Program-made: the position numbers and the translations under genes
Shown here: positions 30,411 to 38,933 of the stretch, in pieces
How positions within the stretch are numbered: position 1 is the stretch's first letter
Layout: the number at the start of each line of letters is the position of its first letter
The notes under the pieces: model-generated
What the model was told of the DNA's origin: nothing
Databases searched by the model: none
The model's input: the letters and a program-made list of their open reading frames with translations, nothing else
Assembly (NCBI RefSeq): GCF_026410505.1
Contig: NZ_JAPMIU010000018.1
Coordinates: 1 to 64,000 of the forward strand
Direction of reading: 5' to 3'
From: Frateuria hangzhouensis
Lineage (GTDB): Bacteria > Pseudomonadota > Gammaproteobacteria > Xanthomonadales > Rhodanobacteraceae
DNA length: 64,000 bases

Positions 30411-31070
30411 GTGGACGCAAGCTTCTGGCTCGATTGCTGGCGCGAAGGCCGAACCGGCTTCCACCGCGCCGAGGTGATGCCGCTGCTGGAGCGGCACTGG
30501 CAGGCGCTGGCGGTGCCGCGCGGGACCCGCGTGCTGGTACCGCTGGCGGGCAAGACGCTGGACATGGCCTGGCTTGCATCGCAGGGCCTGCGCGTGCTCG
30601 GCGTGGAGCTGTCGCCGCTGGCGGTGCAGGCGTTCTTCGCCGAACACGATCTGCAGCCGCAACGCCACACCTCGGCCTGCGGCGAGCACTACGTGGCCGG
30701 TGACATCGAGATCATCCAGGGCAACGTGTTCGACCTGGACGAGGCCACCCTTGCCGACTGCATGGCCGTGTACGACCGCGCCGCCCTGATCGCGCTGCCG
30801 CCGGCCATGCGCCAGCAGTATGCGCAGTCGATCTACGGCGGCCTCCCGGCCGGCTGCCGCGGACTGATGATCACGCTCGATTACCCGCCCGGCGACATGG
30901 AGGGCCCACCGTTCCCGGTGCCACCAGCGGAAGTGCATCGGTTGCTCGAACGCGGCTGGGGCGTCACCACGCTGGAGCATCTCGACATCCTCGCCGAACA
31001 GCCGGGCCTGGCCGCGCGCGGCCTGACCGCCCTGGTCACCGACGTCTACCGTCTGGATCGCCGCGTGTGA
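30411..31070 (+). CDS. tpm: Thiopurine S-methyltransferase
   Basis: A 219-aa SAM-dependent methyltransferase acting on thiopurines; bacterial homologues also methylate selenite or tellurite. FWLDCWREGRTGFHR, LVPLAGKTLDMAWLASQG and VLGVELSPLAVQAFFAEH match the family core. YDRAALIALPPAMRQQYA and GLMITLDYPPGDMEGPPF are typical of bacterial TPMT. The start is GTG 30411 with GAAGGAGA upstream. It is divergent from the GH18 gene. Confidence 0.94.
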   Translation: MDASFWLDCWREGRTGFHRAEVMPLLERHWQALAVPRGTRVLVPLAGKTLDMAWLASQGLRVLGVELSPLAVQAFFAEHDLQPQRHTSACGEHYVAGDIEIIQGNVFDLDEATLADCMAVYDRAALIALPPAMRQQYAQSIYGGLPAGCRGLMITLDYPPGDMEGPPFPVPPAEVHRLLERGWGVTTLEHLDILAEQPGLAARGLTALVTDVYRLDRRV

Positions 31071-31223
31071 GCGTGCCTGTTTCCCGGGCCACGGCGCACA
31101 CGCTGCACGCCGCCGCCCCTGCGGCAACTTGCCCGTTCAAGCCGGGCACCGGCTTGCCGTTGAAATGAAGGCCACGCGGACGGGCCGTTTCGCCTCGCCG
31201 CCCTGGGGCACACAACCGGAGGA

Positions 31224-32411
31224 ATGGTGATAACGCAGGAACCGGCGTCCGGCGCAGCTCCGCCGGCCATCCCGGCGGGCCGCCAGAGGGATCGTCCACA
31301 AAGGCGAAGCCGCTGGCTCGCCGCGTTCCTCGGTAGCGGGAGGCGCAAGCAGATCCGCGTCGCGCAATGGCTGGTCTCGGCGCTGACCTACGCCGGCTGC
31401 GGCCTGGTCATGGCCATCGGCCTGGCCTTCGACTGGGTGCATGGCGCACATCTGGCGCAATGGCTGGTGCTGGCGGCGCTCTCGCAAGCGCTGTTCTACG
31501 CCGTGCTGCGTTCGGGCCTGAGCGAGCGGTTCGCCGACCCTGCCCTGACCGGGCCGCAGATCGCGGTGGGACTGCTCTTTGCGGACTGGGCCTACGTGAT
31601 CGAGGGGCCGGGGCGTGCCATCGCGTTGATGCCGATGTTGCTGGTGCTGGTGTTCGGCGCGTTCTCGCTGCACTGGAAGAAAATCGCCGTGCTCACGCTG
31701 TTGGCACTGGCCGGCTTCGCGGTTTCGCTGGTGCTGCTGCAGTGGCTGCGCGCGCTGCAGGTGGTGCCCTCGACGGAAGAGGACCTGGCCCAGGATCTGG
31801 TCTATTTCGCCACGCTGGTCATCGTGCTGCCCGCCGCCGCGGGCCTGGCCGCGCAGCTGTCCCGCCTGCGCTCGACCTTGCGTGCCGAACGCAGCGCGCT
31901 GGCCACGGCCCTGGCGGACGTGCAGCGGCTGGCGGCGTTCGACGAACTTACCGGCCTGGCCAATCGCCGCCATGCGCGCGATTTCCTGGCGATCGAACAG
32001 GCCCGGGCCAGCCGCGCGGACGCGCCGTTCTCGGTCGTGCTGATCGACCTGGACCATTTCAAGCACATCAACGACACGCTCGGCCACGACGCCGGCGACA
32101 AGGTGCTGTGCGCCTTCGCCGAAGCCGCCCGTCCGCTGTTGCGCTCGTGCGATTTGATGGCCCGCTGGGGTGGCGAGGAATTCCTGATCGTCATGCCCGA
32201 CACGGACGCGACCGCGGCCCATGCGGCCGCCCTGCGCCTGCTCGACCGCGTGCGGATGCTGGCGCCGGTCACCGACCGTCCCATGACCTTTTCGGCCGGG
32301 GTCGCGCAGTGGCGCACCGGCGAATCGTTCACCGCGACCGTGACGCGCGCCGACGATGGCATGTACACGGCCAAGCGCGCGGGGCGCGACCGGGTACTGG
32401 TGGTCGCCTGA
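31224..32411 (+). CDS. Membrane diguanylate cyclase (GGDEF)
   Basis: A 395-aa inner-membrane enzyme making c-di-GMP from GTP. The N-terminal 200 residues hold six hydrophobic helices in MASE-like arrangement (VAQWLVSALTYAGCGLVMAIG to FATLVIVLPAAAGL). A linker helix precedes the catalytic domain, which begins FDELTGLANRRHARDFL and carries RWGGEEF at 314-320. An inhibitory I-site RSCD lies at 307-310, five residues before GGEEF, so product inhibition is expected. GGAGGA precedes the ATG closely; GTG 31227 is an alternative. No phosphodiesterase is adjacent. Confidence 0.94.
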   Translation: MVITQEPASGAAPPAIPAGRQRDRPQRRSRWLAAFLGSGRRKQIRVAQWLVSALTYAGCGLVMAIGLAFDWVHGAHLAQWLVLAALSQALFYAVLRSGLSERFADPALTGPQIAVGLLFADWAYVIEGPGRAIALMPMLLVLVFGAFSLHWKKIAVLTLLALAGFAVSLVLLQWLRALQVVPSTEEDLAQDLVYFATLVIVLPAAAGLAAQLSRLRSTLRAERSALATALADVQRLAAFDELTGLANRRHARDFLAIEQARASRADAPFSVVLIDLDHFKHINDTLGHDAGDKVLCAFAEAARPLLRSCDLMARWGGEEFLIVMPDTDATAAHAAALRLLDRVRMLAPVTDRPMTFSAGVAQWRTGESFTATVTRADDGMYTAKRAGRDRVLVVA

Positions 32412-32435
32412 CGGTCCGGTTGCCGTGCGGCATGG

Positions 32436-33335
32436 TCAGACCCGTTCCGTCCCGGCTCCGGTTCGACCATGGCCCACGGCATGGAACAGGGCCACCCGGT
32501 CTGCCGGCCACGGGCCTTCTGCGCGCAGCCATGGCTCGCCTGCGACGGCAGCAGTACACGGGCCGAAGGTGCACAGCCGGATCGGCCGCCGCGCGGCTTC
32601 GGCGCGCAAGGCGTCCAGCACCTCGCGCAACACCGCGCCGCCGAAGGGCGTGTACAGGAAGAACACGGTGCCGGCGGACAGGTCGGCATGGCGCGCGTCC
32701 TGCGCCACGAACCGCACCGGATGCAGCCCGAGCGTGCGGGCCGCGCGCCGGGCACAGGCGACATACGCCGGCTGCCATTCCACGCCGACGGCCCGCGCGC
32801 CGGTGCACAGCGCCGCCAGCATCGGCACGTGGCCGAGGCCGGCACCCAGGTCGACCAGGACGCCGTCCGGGCCGAGCGCGGTGCGGCCGAGCATGTCCAG
32901 CACGTGGCGCGCTGGCGTCGGCTGGTAGAACAGCATGTCCGGCGCGAGCGGCACCAGGGCGTCCCCGGGATCGGGCACCTGCAACACGCCGGCGACCAAT
33001 GCATCCAGCGCGTCGTAACCTTCGCCGTCGACCGCCTGCGAGGACGCTTCCACCAGCCATCGCTGAAGCAGTTCCGGCCCCCGCCCGGCGCGGATCGCCG
33101 CGCGCAGCCGCCGGTGCAGCGCGGCGTCGGCCCGTTCCAGCCGCGCGCGCATGGCGTGCGCGCGGGCGATCAGGCCACCGGCAAGGTCGTCATCCGTCAG
33201 CATCGGCCAGACGCCTTCCAGCCACTCCAGCGCCTCGGCGCGGGCGCGCCAGTGCATGGGCGAGCCGAGCGCCGCGTGGCTTTCCAGGCGGTCGAGCCGC
33301 TGGCGAATCTTGTCCATAACCATCCGGCCAAGCAT
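32436..33335 (-). CDS. SAM-dependent methyltransferase family protein
   Basis: A 299-aa protein. The C-terminal half has a Rossmann methyltransferase core: GVLVDLGAGLGHVPMLAALC (motif I), AVGVEWQPAYVACARRAA (motif II) and GTVFFLYTPFGG (post-I). The N-terminal 130 residues are helical and charged with no recognised domain. The substrate is unknown. Starts at 33335, 33323 or 33317 are all possible; the longest is given, and the last has the best RBS-like sequence. It converges on the diguanylate cyclase gene with a 24-nt gap. Confidence 0.8.
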   Translation of the reverse strand: MLGRMVMDKIRQRLDRLESHAALGSPMHWRARAEALEWLEGVWPMLTDDDLAGGLIARAHAMRARLERADAALHRRLRAAIRAGRGPELLQRWLVEASSQAVDGEGYDALDALVAGVLQVPDPGDALVPLAPDMLFYQPTPARHVLDMLGRTALGPDGVLVDLGAGLGHVPMLAALCTGARAVGVEWQPAYVACARRAARTLGLHPVRFVAQDARHADLSAGTVFFLYTPFGGAVLREVLDALRAEAARRPIRLCTFGPCTAAVAGEPWLRAEGPWPADRVALFHAVGHGRTGAGTERV

Positions 33336-33368
33336 GCCAGCGGATGCGCGCCGCGACGAGCGCCTGAC

Positions 33369-33809
33369 TCAGTCCGGGATCTCGGCCTCGACCAGCTTGG
33401 CCAGCAGCACCAGCGACTCCTGCCAGCCGAGGTAGCAGGCGTCGGTCGGGATCGCATCGGGGATGCCTTCCTGCACCACGGTCAGTTCGGTCCCGCAGGA
33501 CACCCGGGCGAGCGTGACGGTGACATCCATTTCGCCGGGCAGGTCCGGATCGTCGAACCGGTCGGTGTAACGCAGCCGCTCGTTGGGCCTGAGCTCGGTG
33601 AAGGTGCCGCCGAACGCATGGCTCTTGCCGGTGGTGAAGTTCGTGAACGACATCCGGTAGCTGCCGCCCACCTGCGCATCCATATGGTGGACCTTGCCGG
33701 TAAAGCCGTTCGGCGGCAGCCACTTGGCCCTGGCGTCGGGATCGAGGAAGGCGCGGTAAAGGCGCTCCGGTGTGGTGCGAAGGACGCGGTGCAGTCGGAC
33801 AGTACCCAT
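33369..33809 (-). CDS. SRPBCC/AHSA1 domain protein
   Basis: A 146-aa Bet v1-like protein. LHRVLRTTPERLYRAFLDPD and AKWLPPNGFTGKVHHMD are typical of the polyketide-cyclase/AHSA1 branch, as are FGGTFTELRPNERLRYTDRF and the terminal GWQESLVLLAKLVE. AAAGGTGAT precedes the ATG. Unlike the copy at 23.6 kb it has no ArsR partner, and the two sequences share only the fold. The ligand is unknown. Confidence 0.92.
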   Translation of the reverse strand: MGTVRLHRVLRTTPERLYRAFLDPDARAKWLPPNGFTGKVHHMDAQVGGSYRMSFTNFTTGKSHAFGGTFTELRPNERLRYTDRFDDPDLPGEMDVTVTLARVSCGTELTVVQEGIPDAIPTDACYLGWQESLVLLAKLVEAEIPD

Positions 33810-33943
33810 GGATCACCTTTCTGGTGGCGGCAGCAGGAGTGCTTCGTGGTCACGACGCGCAAGGGCCGCCGGTTTCGACACGCCATGCCCTCATTCCGCT
33901 TCGTAATGGCCCCCCGCGGCCGGCGGTCGATCCGCGTTCCCGC

Positions 33944-34333
33944 TCAGAAGTCGGCCAGGCCGAATCGGGCGACGCCCTGGTTCCTGCCCGGAGGATCGAG
34001 CGTAGCCAGGTCCAGTTCCAGCGGTTTGCCGACCCACTGCGCCAGGCGCGTGTGGTCGGCCAGGTCGTCGTCCGTCAAGGGATGCACCAGGGCCGTGAAA
34101 TCCGAGGCCACGATGAACTCCCGGATGAGCGGCAGGATGTCCGCGGTGAAATGGATCTCGAACTGGGGCAGCGGATGCGGCCCGGCCTTGTAGTCCTTGA
34201 GCGAACCGACGAACAGCAACTGCGGCAGCTCGCCGGACGCCATGCGCTGGCGCAGCACCTGTTGCGCCGTTTCGGCCAGATGACGCGTCGCGGCGTCGTA
34301 GTAGATGTGGGCGTGATACGGAGCCGGATTCAA
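33944..34333 (-). CDS. DOPA 4,5-dioxygenase family protein
   Basis: A 129-aa (from TTG) protein of the DOPA_dioxygen family, small enzymes opening the aromatic ring of catechols in fungi and plants; bacterial members are mostly uncharacterised. The core PYHAHIYYDAATRHLAETAQ, FVGSLKDYKAGPHPLPQFEI and LVHPLTDDDLADHTRLAQWV carries the conserved histidines. No ATG occurs near the conserved start, and TTG 34331-34333 with a GA-rich leader is the best candidate. Upstream are a small unknown reading frame and a divergent LysR gene, which may control it. Confidence 0.83.
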   Translation of the reverse strand: MNPAPYHAHIYYDAATRHLAETAQQVLRQRMASGELPQLLFVGSLKDYKAGPHPLPQFEIHFTADILPLIREFIVASDFTALVHPLTDDDLADHTRLAQWVGKPLELDLATLDPPGRNQGVARFGLADF

Positions 34334-34368
34334 TTCGGATGCTCTCGCTCGGGTTCGAAGGCAGGCGA

Positions 34369-34566
34369 TCAACGGGCGATTCCCCGCAGCCACCCGCCCT
34401 GGGCGGCCGGTTCGGGCTGCTTCGCCGTTTCCCTGATCGTACATGCCGCGGGCTGCGGGAATGGCTCGACCTTGCGCGGCGTACCTCCTTTCGCCGCACG
34501 GTCGCGAGCGGCAAGCTCGGCCCAGTCGCGACTGGGCATGTCCAGATGAAAGCTTGGCATCGCCAT
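34369..34566 (-). CDS. Small hypothetical protein upstream of the DOPA dioxygenase gene
   Basis: A 65-aa reading frame (MAMPSFHLDMPSRDWAELAA...). It has GGGAG eight bases before the ATG at 34564-34566, hydrophilic composition and codon bias like its neighbours. Its stop lies 35 nt before the putative dioxygenase start, so they could share a transcript from a promoter facing LysR. No domain is recognised; it may be only a chance frame in the leader. Confidence 0.4.
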   Translation of the reverse strand: MAMPSFHLDMPSRDWAELAARDRAAKGGTPRKVEPFPQPAACTIRETAKQPEPAAQGGWLRGIAR

Positions 34567-34670
34567 ACTCCCTGACCGCCACGTAGCGGGCGTGGCGGGC
34601 ATGATGCTCGGCGCACCCTGGATAGATAAATATGGCAGGATGCGTGTCATACCGAACCCCATGGTTTCGA

Positions 34671-35558
34671 ATGACCAACAAACTCGCCAGCATGGAAATG
34701 TTCGTCCGCGTCGTCGAAAGCGGCAGTTTCGCCGCCGCCGCCGAAGCGAGCCGCATCTCGGCCACCATGGTCGCCAAGCACGTCAAGGCGATCGAACAGC
34801 GCCTGGGCGCGCGGCTGCTCCATCGCACCACGCGCCGGCAGCAACTGTCGGACGTGGGCCGGCTCTACTACGAACGCTGCAAGCAGGTGCTGGCCGAGGT
34901 CGCGCTGGCCGAGGCCAGCGCACTGGAACTGCAGGCCAGCCCGCGCGGACGGCTGCGGCTGGTCGCCCCGGTCGGCTTCGCCAGCCACAGCCTGGTGCCG
35001 GCGTTGGCCGAATACATGGCCCGTTTCCCCGAGGTCAACGTGGAGCTCACGCTGGACAATCGCCCGCCGACGCTCGCCGATGGCGATTTCGAGCTCGGCA
35101 TCCACGTCGGCGACGTGACCGAACCGGGCGTGGTGGCGCGACCGCTGCATCCCTACCGCCGCATCCTTGCCGCCTCCCCCGCTTACCTCGCCCGCCACGG
35201 GAGTCCCGAGCGGCCGGAGGAACTGGCCGGACACCAATGCCTGGGGCTGTCCTACTGGCGACGCTCGGACCATTGGCGCCTGGAAGGTCCCGCGGGCGCC
35301 ACCTGCGCCGTCAGCGTGCAAGGCCGCTTCACCGCCAACCAGGGCAACGCGCTGCGCATCGCCGCCCTCAACGGCATCGGCATCGTGCTGCAACCCGAGG
35401 CGGTGCTGGCCGACGACCTCGCCAGCGGGCAGCTGTTGCCGGTCCTGCCCGGCTGGTCGCTCGCCCCGTCGCCGATGTACCTGATCTACGCGCAGGACCG
35501 GCGCCCCACCGCCAAGCTGAGCAGCGCGATCGACTTCCTGCTGGAGCGGTTCGGCTGA
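34671..35558 (+). CDS. LysR-family transcriptional regulator
   Basis: A 295-aa regulator. The N-terminal winged HTH (MFVRVVESGSFAAAAEASRI, LGARLLHRTTRRQQLSDVG) is followed by the LysR_substrate domain (GRLRLVAPVGFASHSLVPAL, GDFELGIHVGDVTEPGV, GNALRIAALNGIGIVLQPE). The ATG at 34671 puts the HTH at the usual distance. Facing it are the small frame and DOPA-dioxygenase gene, the likely target. The gap contains the AT-rich ATAGATAAATAT at 34622-34633, out of character with the region and a candidate operator or promoter. Confidence 0.94.
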   Translation: MTNKLASMEMFVRVVESGSFAAAAEASRISATMVAKHVKAIEQRLGARLLHRTTRRQQLSDVGRLYYERCKQVLAEVALAEASALELQASPRGRLRLVAPVGFASHSLVPALAEYMARFPEVNVELTLDNRPPTLADGDFELGIHVGDVTEPGVVARPLHPYRRILAASPAYLARHGSPERPEELAGHQCLGLSYWRRSDHWRLEGPAGATCAVSVQGRFTANQGNALRIAALNGIGIVLQPEAVLADDLASGQLLPVLPGWSLAPSPMYLIYAQDRRPTAKLSSAIDFLLERFG

Positions 35559-35657
35559 ACAGATGGCGCTGGATCGCCCGCCGGCGTGGTCGCGGTCGCC
35601 TTCCCGCCCCTCGCGACCAGTCATAATGGGCGGTTTCCACGACCGAACGACGTCCCG

Positions 35658-36515
35658 ATGAAAACCCCCGCTGGCTTGCAGGAGCTGATCGACGACGGCG
35701 TCATCGACGAGGTGCTGCGTCCGCTCAAGAGCGGCAAGGAAGCCTCCGTCTACGTCGTGCGCTGCGGCGACGAGGTGCGCTGCGCCAAGGTCTACAAGGA
35801 CATGGGCCAGCGCAGCTTCCAGCAGCGCGTGCAGTACCAGGAGGGCCGCAAGGTGCGCGGCAGCCGGCAGGCGCGGGCGATCGGCAAGGCCAGCAAGTTC
35901 GGCCGCAAGGAGGCCGAGGCGGCCTGGAAGAACGCCGAGGTCGACGCGCTCTACCTGCTTGCCGACGCCGGCGTGCGCGTGCCGCGGCCTCACGGCTACT
36001 TCAACGGCGTGCTGGTGATGGAACTGGTCACCGATGCCGACGGCCATTCCGCGCCTCGCCTGGGCGAGGTAGAGCTGTCGGCCGACACCGCGCGCGCATG
36101 GCATCGCATCCTCGTCCGCCAGGTCGTGCGCATGCTCTGCGTCGGGCTGATCCACGGCGACCTGTCCGAATACAACGTGCTGGCCACGCCGGACGGCCCG
36201 GTCATCATCGACCTGCCGCAGGTGGTCAGCGCCTCCGGCAACAACGCCGCGCGCACGATGCTGCGGCGGGACGTCGGCAACATCACCATCAGCCTCTCGC
36301 GCTTCGCCCCGGAGCTGCTCGACACCCGCTACGCCGAGGAAATGTGGGCGTTGTTCGAACAGGGCGAACTGCAGCCGGAGTCCGAACTGACCGGCCACTT
36401 CGATGTCGATGAGAGCGCGGTGGACGTGGACAGCGTGATGCAGTCGATCATCGACGCCCGCGAGGAGGCGATCATCCGCCAGCAGGGACGCGAAGCGGCA
36501 CTGGCCGAAGACTGA
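35658..36515 (+). CDS. RIO-type serine/threonine protein kinase
   Basis: A 285-aa atypical kinase of the bacterial RIO branch (PA4780-like). LKSGKEASVYVVRCGDEVRCAKVYK is the glycine loop with the ATP lysine. LIHGDLSEYNVL is the catalytic loop (Asp) and VIIDLPQVV the metal-binding Asp. The RKVRGSRQARAIGKAS segment is the RIO1-like flexible loop. The C-terminal 60 residues are acidic. Eukaryotic RIO kinases mature the small ribosomal subunit; bacterial substrates are unknown. No ribosomal gene lies nearby. Confidence 0.93.
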   Translation: MKTPAGLQELIDDGVIDEVLRPLKSGKEASVYVVRCGDEVRCAKVYKDMGQRSFQQRVQYQEGRKVRGSRQARAIGKASKFGRKEAEAAWKNAEVDALYLLADAGVRVPRPHGYFNGVLVMELVTDADGHSAPRLGEVELSADTARAWHRILVRQVVRMLCVGLIHGDLSEYNVLATPDGPVIIDLPQVVSASGNNAARTMLRRDVGNITISLSRFAPELLDTRYAEEMWALFEQGELQPESELTGHFDVDESAVDVDSVMQSIIDAREEAIIRQQGREAALAED

Positions 36516-36529
36516 CCCGCCGCCCTGCT

Positions 36530-36682
36530 CCCTCTCCCCTCCGGGAGAGGGCCGGGGTGAGGGGCCGCTCTTGCGGAAGGGCTGGCCCGCGCAAGGCGCC
36601 TTCTTTGAAAAGATCTGCTTCCGATCAGCTCCTCCGCGAGCCCCGGCCCCTCACCCAACCTCTCCCTGGAAGGGAAAGGCCC
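36530..36682. repeat. Imperfect inverted repeat, family D (CTCTCCC/GGGTGAGGGG)
   Basis: The left arm (36530-36565) has CCTCTCCC-GGGAGAGG followed by GCCGGGGTGAGGGG. The right arm (36640-36682) has CCCCGGCCCCTCACCC and CTCTCCC-GGAAGGGAAAGG inverted. Related motifs occur at 55244-55353. The element separates the RIO kinase gene from the next gene. Confidence 0.65.
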
Positions 36683-36797
36683 GGTATCGGCGTGCGTGCC
36701 GCAACGGCCGGCTGCTGCCCGGCGCAGTACATCCATTCACGCGCTGAAGTCGGCACGGGTCGTATCACGAATCCGTTCCCGGCCCAGGCGACCCGAA

Positions 36798-37304
36798 GTG
36801 CAGGCGGAAGATCCGAGCATCCAGATCAACGAGAACCGCGACCACCAGCGGTACGAATGGCGGGTCGAACGCATCGGCTGGCTGGTGATGGCGATCCTGC
36901 TCGCGGCCGGCCTGCTGGGCCTGCTCGGCTACGGCGCAATGAGCCGGAGCCAGGCCGGCGCACCGGGCGCCCTGTCGGTGGACTACGACCATCTGCAACG
37001 CGCGAGTGCGCCGAGTGAGTACCGCTTCTCCGTCGCCCCCTCCCTGGCAAGCGACGGCGCATTGACGCTTCGCTTCGACCAGGCCTTGCTGGACGAAGTG
37101 GAGATGCAGTCCATTGTCCCCGAGCCCACGCAGGTGCGCGCGGGGCCTGGCTTCACCGAGTTCACCTTCGCCATGGCCCCGGCCCAGGGCTCACCCGAGC
37201 GCATCGAATTCCAGTTCCAGCACGCCACCTTCGGCCACGTGCGCGGGCAGGTCACCGCCGAGGGCGCCGCGCCGCTGGTCATCGACCAGTTCGTCTATCC
37301 CTGA
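36798..37304 (+). CDS. Single-pass membrane protein of unknown function
   Basis: A 168-aa protein with a GTG start at 36798. Residues up to about 20 are hydrophilic (QINENRDHQRYEWRVERIG). One membrane helix follows (WLVMAILLAAGLLGLLGYGAM), then a domain of about 120 residues predicted outside the cytoplasm with alternating beta pattern (EYRFSVAPSLASDGALTLRF, GFTEFTFAMAP, RIEFQFQHATFGHVRGQV). The stop is 9 nt before the DUF421 gene, so the pair is one operon. The domain is not recognised. Lack of a strong RBS makes the start uncertain. Confidence 0.7.
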   Translation: MQAEDPSIQINENRDHQRYEWRVERIGWLVMAILLAAGLLGLLGYGAMSRSQAGAPGALSVDYDHLQRASAPSEYRFSVAPSLASDGALTLRFDQALLDEVEMQSIVPEPTQVRAGPGFTEFTFAMAPAQGSPERIEFQFQHATFGHVRGQVTAEGAAPLVIDQFVYP

Positions 37305-37313
37305 GGATCACCC

Positions 37314-37775
37314 ATGGAATCGGTCATCCGCGGTGTCGTCGTCTATGCGTTCCTGTTCCTGGTCTTCCGCATCGCCGGCAAGCGCACGCTCGCCCAGACC
37401 TCGCCGTTCGAACTCGTGCTGCTGCTGATCATTTCGGAAACCACCCAGCAGGCCATGGTCGACAGCGACCACTCGGTGACCAACGCGTTCCTGCTGATCA
37501 TGACCCTGGTGGGCCTCAGCATCGCGCTGTCGATCATCAAGCACCGCTCGCGGGCCGCCAGCCGTTGGCTGGAAGGCCTGCCGGTGCGCGTGGTGCGCGA
37601 CGGCGTGTGGGACAAGAAGGTGGGCGACAAGATGCGCGTGGACGAATCCGAAGTGCTCACCGCCGCGCGCACGAAGCAGGGCCTCGAGCGCATGGACCAG
37701 ATCAAGCACGCCACCGTGGAAAACGACGGCACCATCTCCATCGTGCCGCGCGACGCCAGGAGCCCATCCCCGTAG
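37314..37775 (+). CDS. DUF421 / YetF-like membrane protein
   Basis: A 153-aa protein. Three N-terminal helices include VVVYAFLFLVFRIAGKRTLAQ and FELVLLLIISETTQQAMV (the conserved GKR...F.L..L...s...Q pattern). The soluble DUF421 domain follows (RWLEGLPVRVVRDGVWDKK, MRVDESEVLTAARTKQGLE, ATVENDGTISIVPR). Homologues in Bacillus (YetF/YkjA) support spore germination; in gram-negatives the function is unknown. It follows the single-pass protein gene by 9 nt. A family C palindrome starts at its stop codon. Confidence 0.92.
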   Translation: MESVIRGVVVYAFLFLVFRIAGKRTLAQTSPFELVLLLIISETTQQAMVDSDHSVTNAFLLIMTLVGLSIALSIIKHRSRAASRWLEGLPVRVVRDGVWDKKVGDKMRVDESEVLTAARTKQGLERMDQIKHATVENDGTISIVPRDARSPSP

Positions 37776-37793
37776 GGTGGGCTTCAGCCCACC
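37776..37793. repeat. Short palindrome, family C
   Basis: GGTGGGC-TTCA-GCCCACC begins immediately after the TAG of the DUF421 gene, as at 19196-19213. It could act as a 3' hairpin. Confidence 0.75.
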
Positions 37794-37826
37794 ATCCCGC
37801 CCGGCCATGCGGCCATTCGACATACT

Positions 37827-38444
37827 CTACTCCCCAGTTTCCAACCGCTCGACCGCCCGGGCCAGGTTGTCCCTCGCCCGCCCCTCCCACTGCACGAAGG
37901 GCTCGTTCCGGTAGATCCGCGGTCGCGCCAGGAACTGCCTGAGAAGCCGCGCCCTGCCCGTCCGGTACAACGGCCACGGCACGTGCCGGTATTCCTTGCG
38001 GATCGCCTGCTCGAACCTCTCGTACGCCACCGGATCGGCGGCCAGGATGGAAAGGTCGATATCCACCAGGAATGACTCGTCCTTCGTGCGCGCGGGCGCT
38101 TCGTGGCACGTCGCCATCACCAGTCCGACCACCCGCTCGACTGCCTCCGGCGACGCGCCGTGGCGGACCAGGAAATCGCGTGCCCAGTCGGCGCTCCTGC
38201 GTTCGTTCCTCAACGACCGCGGGTCATAGACCGCGTCGTGGAACCACAAGGCCAGTTCCACTTCCCTCGGCGAGTCCAGCTTGCCGGCGCACGCATCCAG
38301 ATGGCGAAGGCAGGCATCGACATGAGCGCCGGTGTGGTAATGCCGCTGCGATTGCCCGTACGCCGCCACCAGCTCGCGCCATGTCTCCAGGCCGGTCGGC
38401 AGGCCCCAGGCGGCCATCAAGACCGACCATCGTTCGAACGTCAC
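37827..38444 (-). CDS. HD-domain family protein (putative phosphohydrolase)
   Basis: A 205-aa protein with a degenerate HD metal site: RHYHTGAHVDACL near residue 35 and LALWFHDAVYDP (the HD pair) near 68, followed by LVMATCHEAP and VDIDLSILAAD. This matches the family often mis-named as an NMDA-receptor-subunit-like protein. The substrate is unknown. The start is GTG 38442-38444; Met9 is an alternative. It is followed on the opposite strand by DUF421 (convergent). Confidence 0.82.
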   Translation of the reverse strand: MTFERWSVLMAAWGLPTGLETWRELVAAYGQSQRHYHTGAHVDACLRHLDACAGKLDSPREVELALWFHDAVYDPRSLRNERRSADWARDFLVRHGASPEAVERVVGLVMATCHEAPARTKDESFLVDIDLSILAADPVAYERFEQAIRKEYRHVPWPLYRTGRARLLRQFLARPRIYRNEPFVQWEGRARDNLARAVERLETGE

Positions 38445-38459
38445 CGGTGCCGCCCGTCC

Positions 38460-38870
38460 TCAACGGGACGCCGGCGCGTCGGCGCCGAACGGCCCCCGCA
38501 GGAGCAACACCGCGTAGACCAGCGCCAGGAGCCCCGACACCACCGCGAAGACGCCGAGCGCGCGCGGCGCACCGGCGAGGGCCGGATGCGCGAGGCTGAA
38601 CGCGCTGATCATGTACAAGGCGAAGTTGGCCATCACCATCGGCCGCCCATAGATGCCGCCGACGATCGTGCGCCGCTGGCTCCAGTTGAGCCACGCCACC
38701 GCCAGCCACCCGGCCGCCACCAGTTGACCGAGCACCGTGGCACTGGCCGGCATGCCCGGAATCATTCGCGGCAGCAGCTCGTCGGAGCCGAACAGCAAGG
38801 CCACGCCGCCCGCGGCCAGCACGAGCGCGCTGGATGTGGTGATGGCAGTCGATGCACGTGTAGGGTTCAT
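38460..38870 (-). CDS. Four-helix membrane protein of unknown function
   Basis: A 136-aa hydrophobic protein with about four helices: SALVLAAGGVALLFGS, LGQLVAAGWLAVAWLNW, MVMANFALYMISAFSLAHP and ALGVFAVVSGLLALVYAVLLL. No known domain is recognised. It is 15 nt upstream of the HD gene on the same strand and 63 nt after the ion-channel gene, so the three may form an operon. Confidence 0.7.
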   Translation of the reverse strand: MNPTRASTAITTSSALVLAAGGVALLFGSDELLPRMIPGMPASATVLGQLVAAGWLAVAWLNWSQRRTIVGGIYGRPMVMANFALYMISAFSLAHPALAGAPRALGVFAVVSGLLALVYAVLLLRGPFGADAPASR

Positions 38871-38933
38871 GCCGCGGACACTCCTCGGGATGTGGGGGAA
38901 TTTGACGAACCAGGCCGGCGGTACTGCCCGCGC

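Noticed and set aside
37827-38444. N-methyl-D-aspartate receptor subunit
   Set aside because: This name is propagated for the family in databases, but the sequence shows an HD-type hydrolase site and no receptor features.
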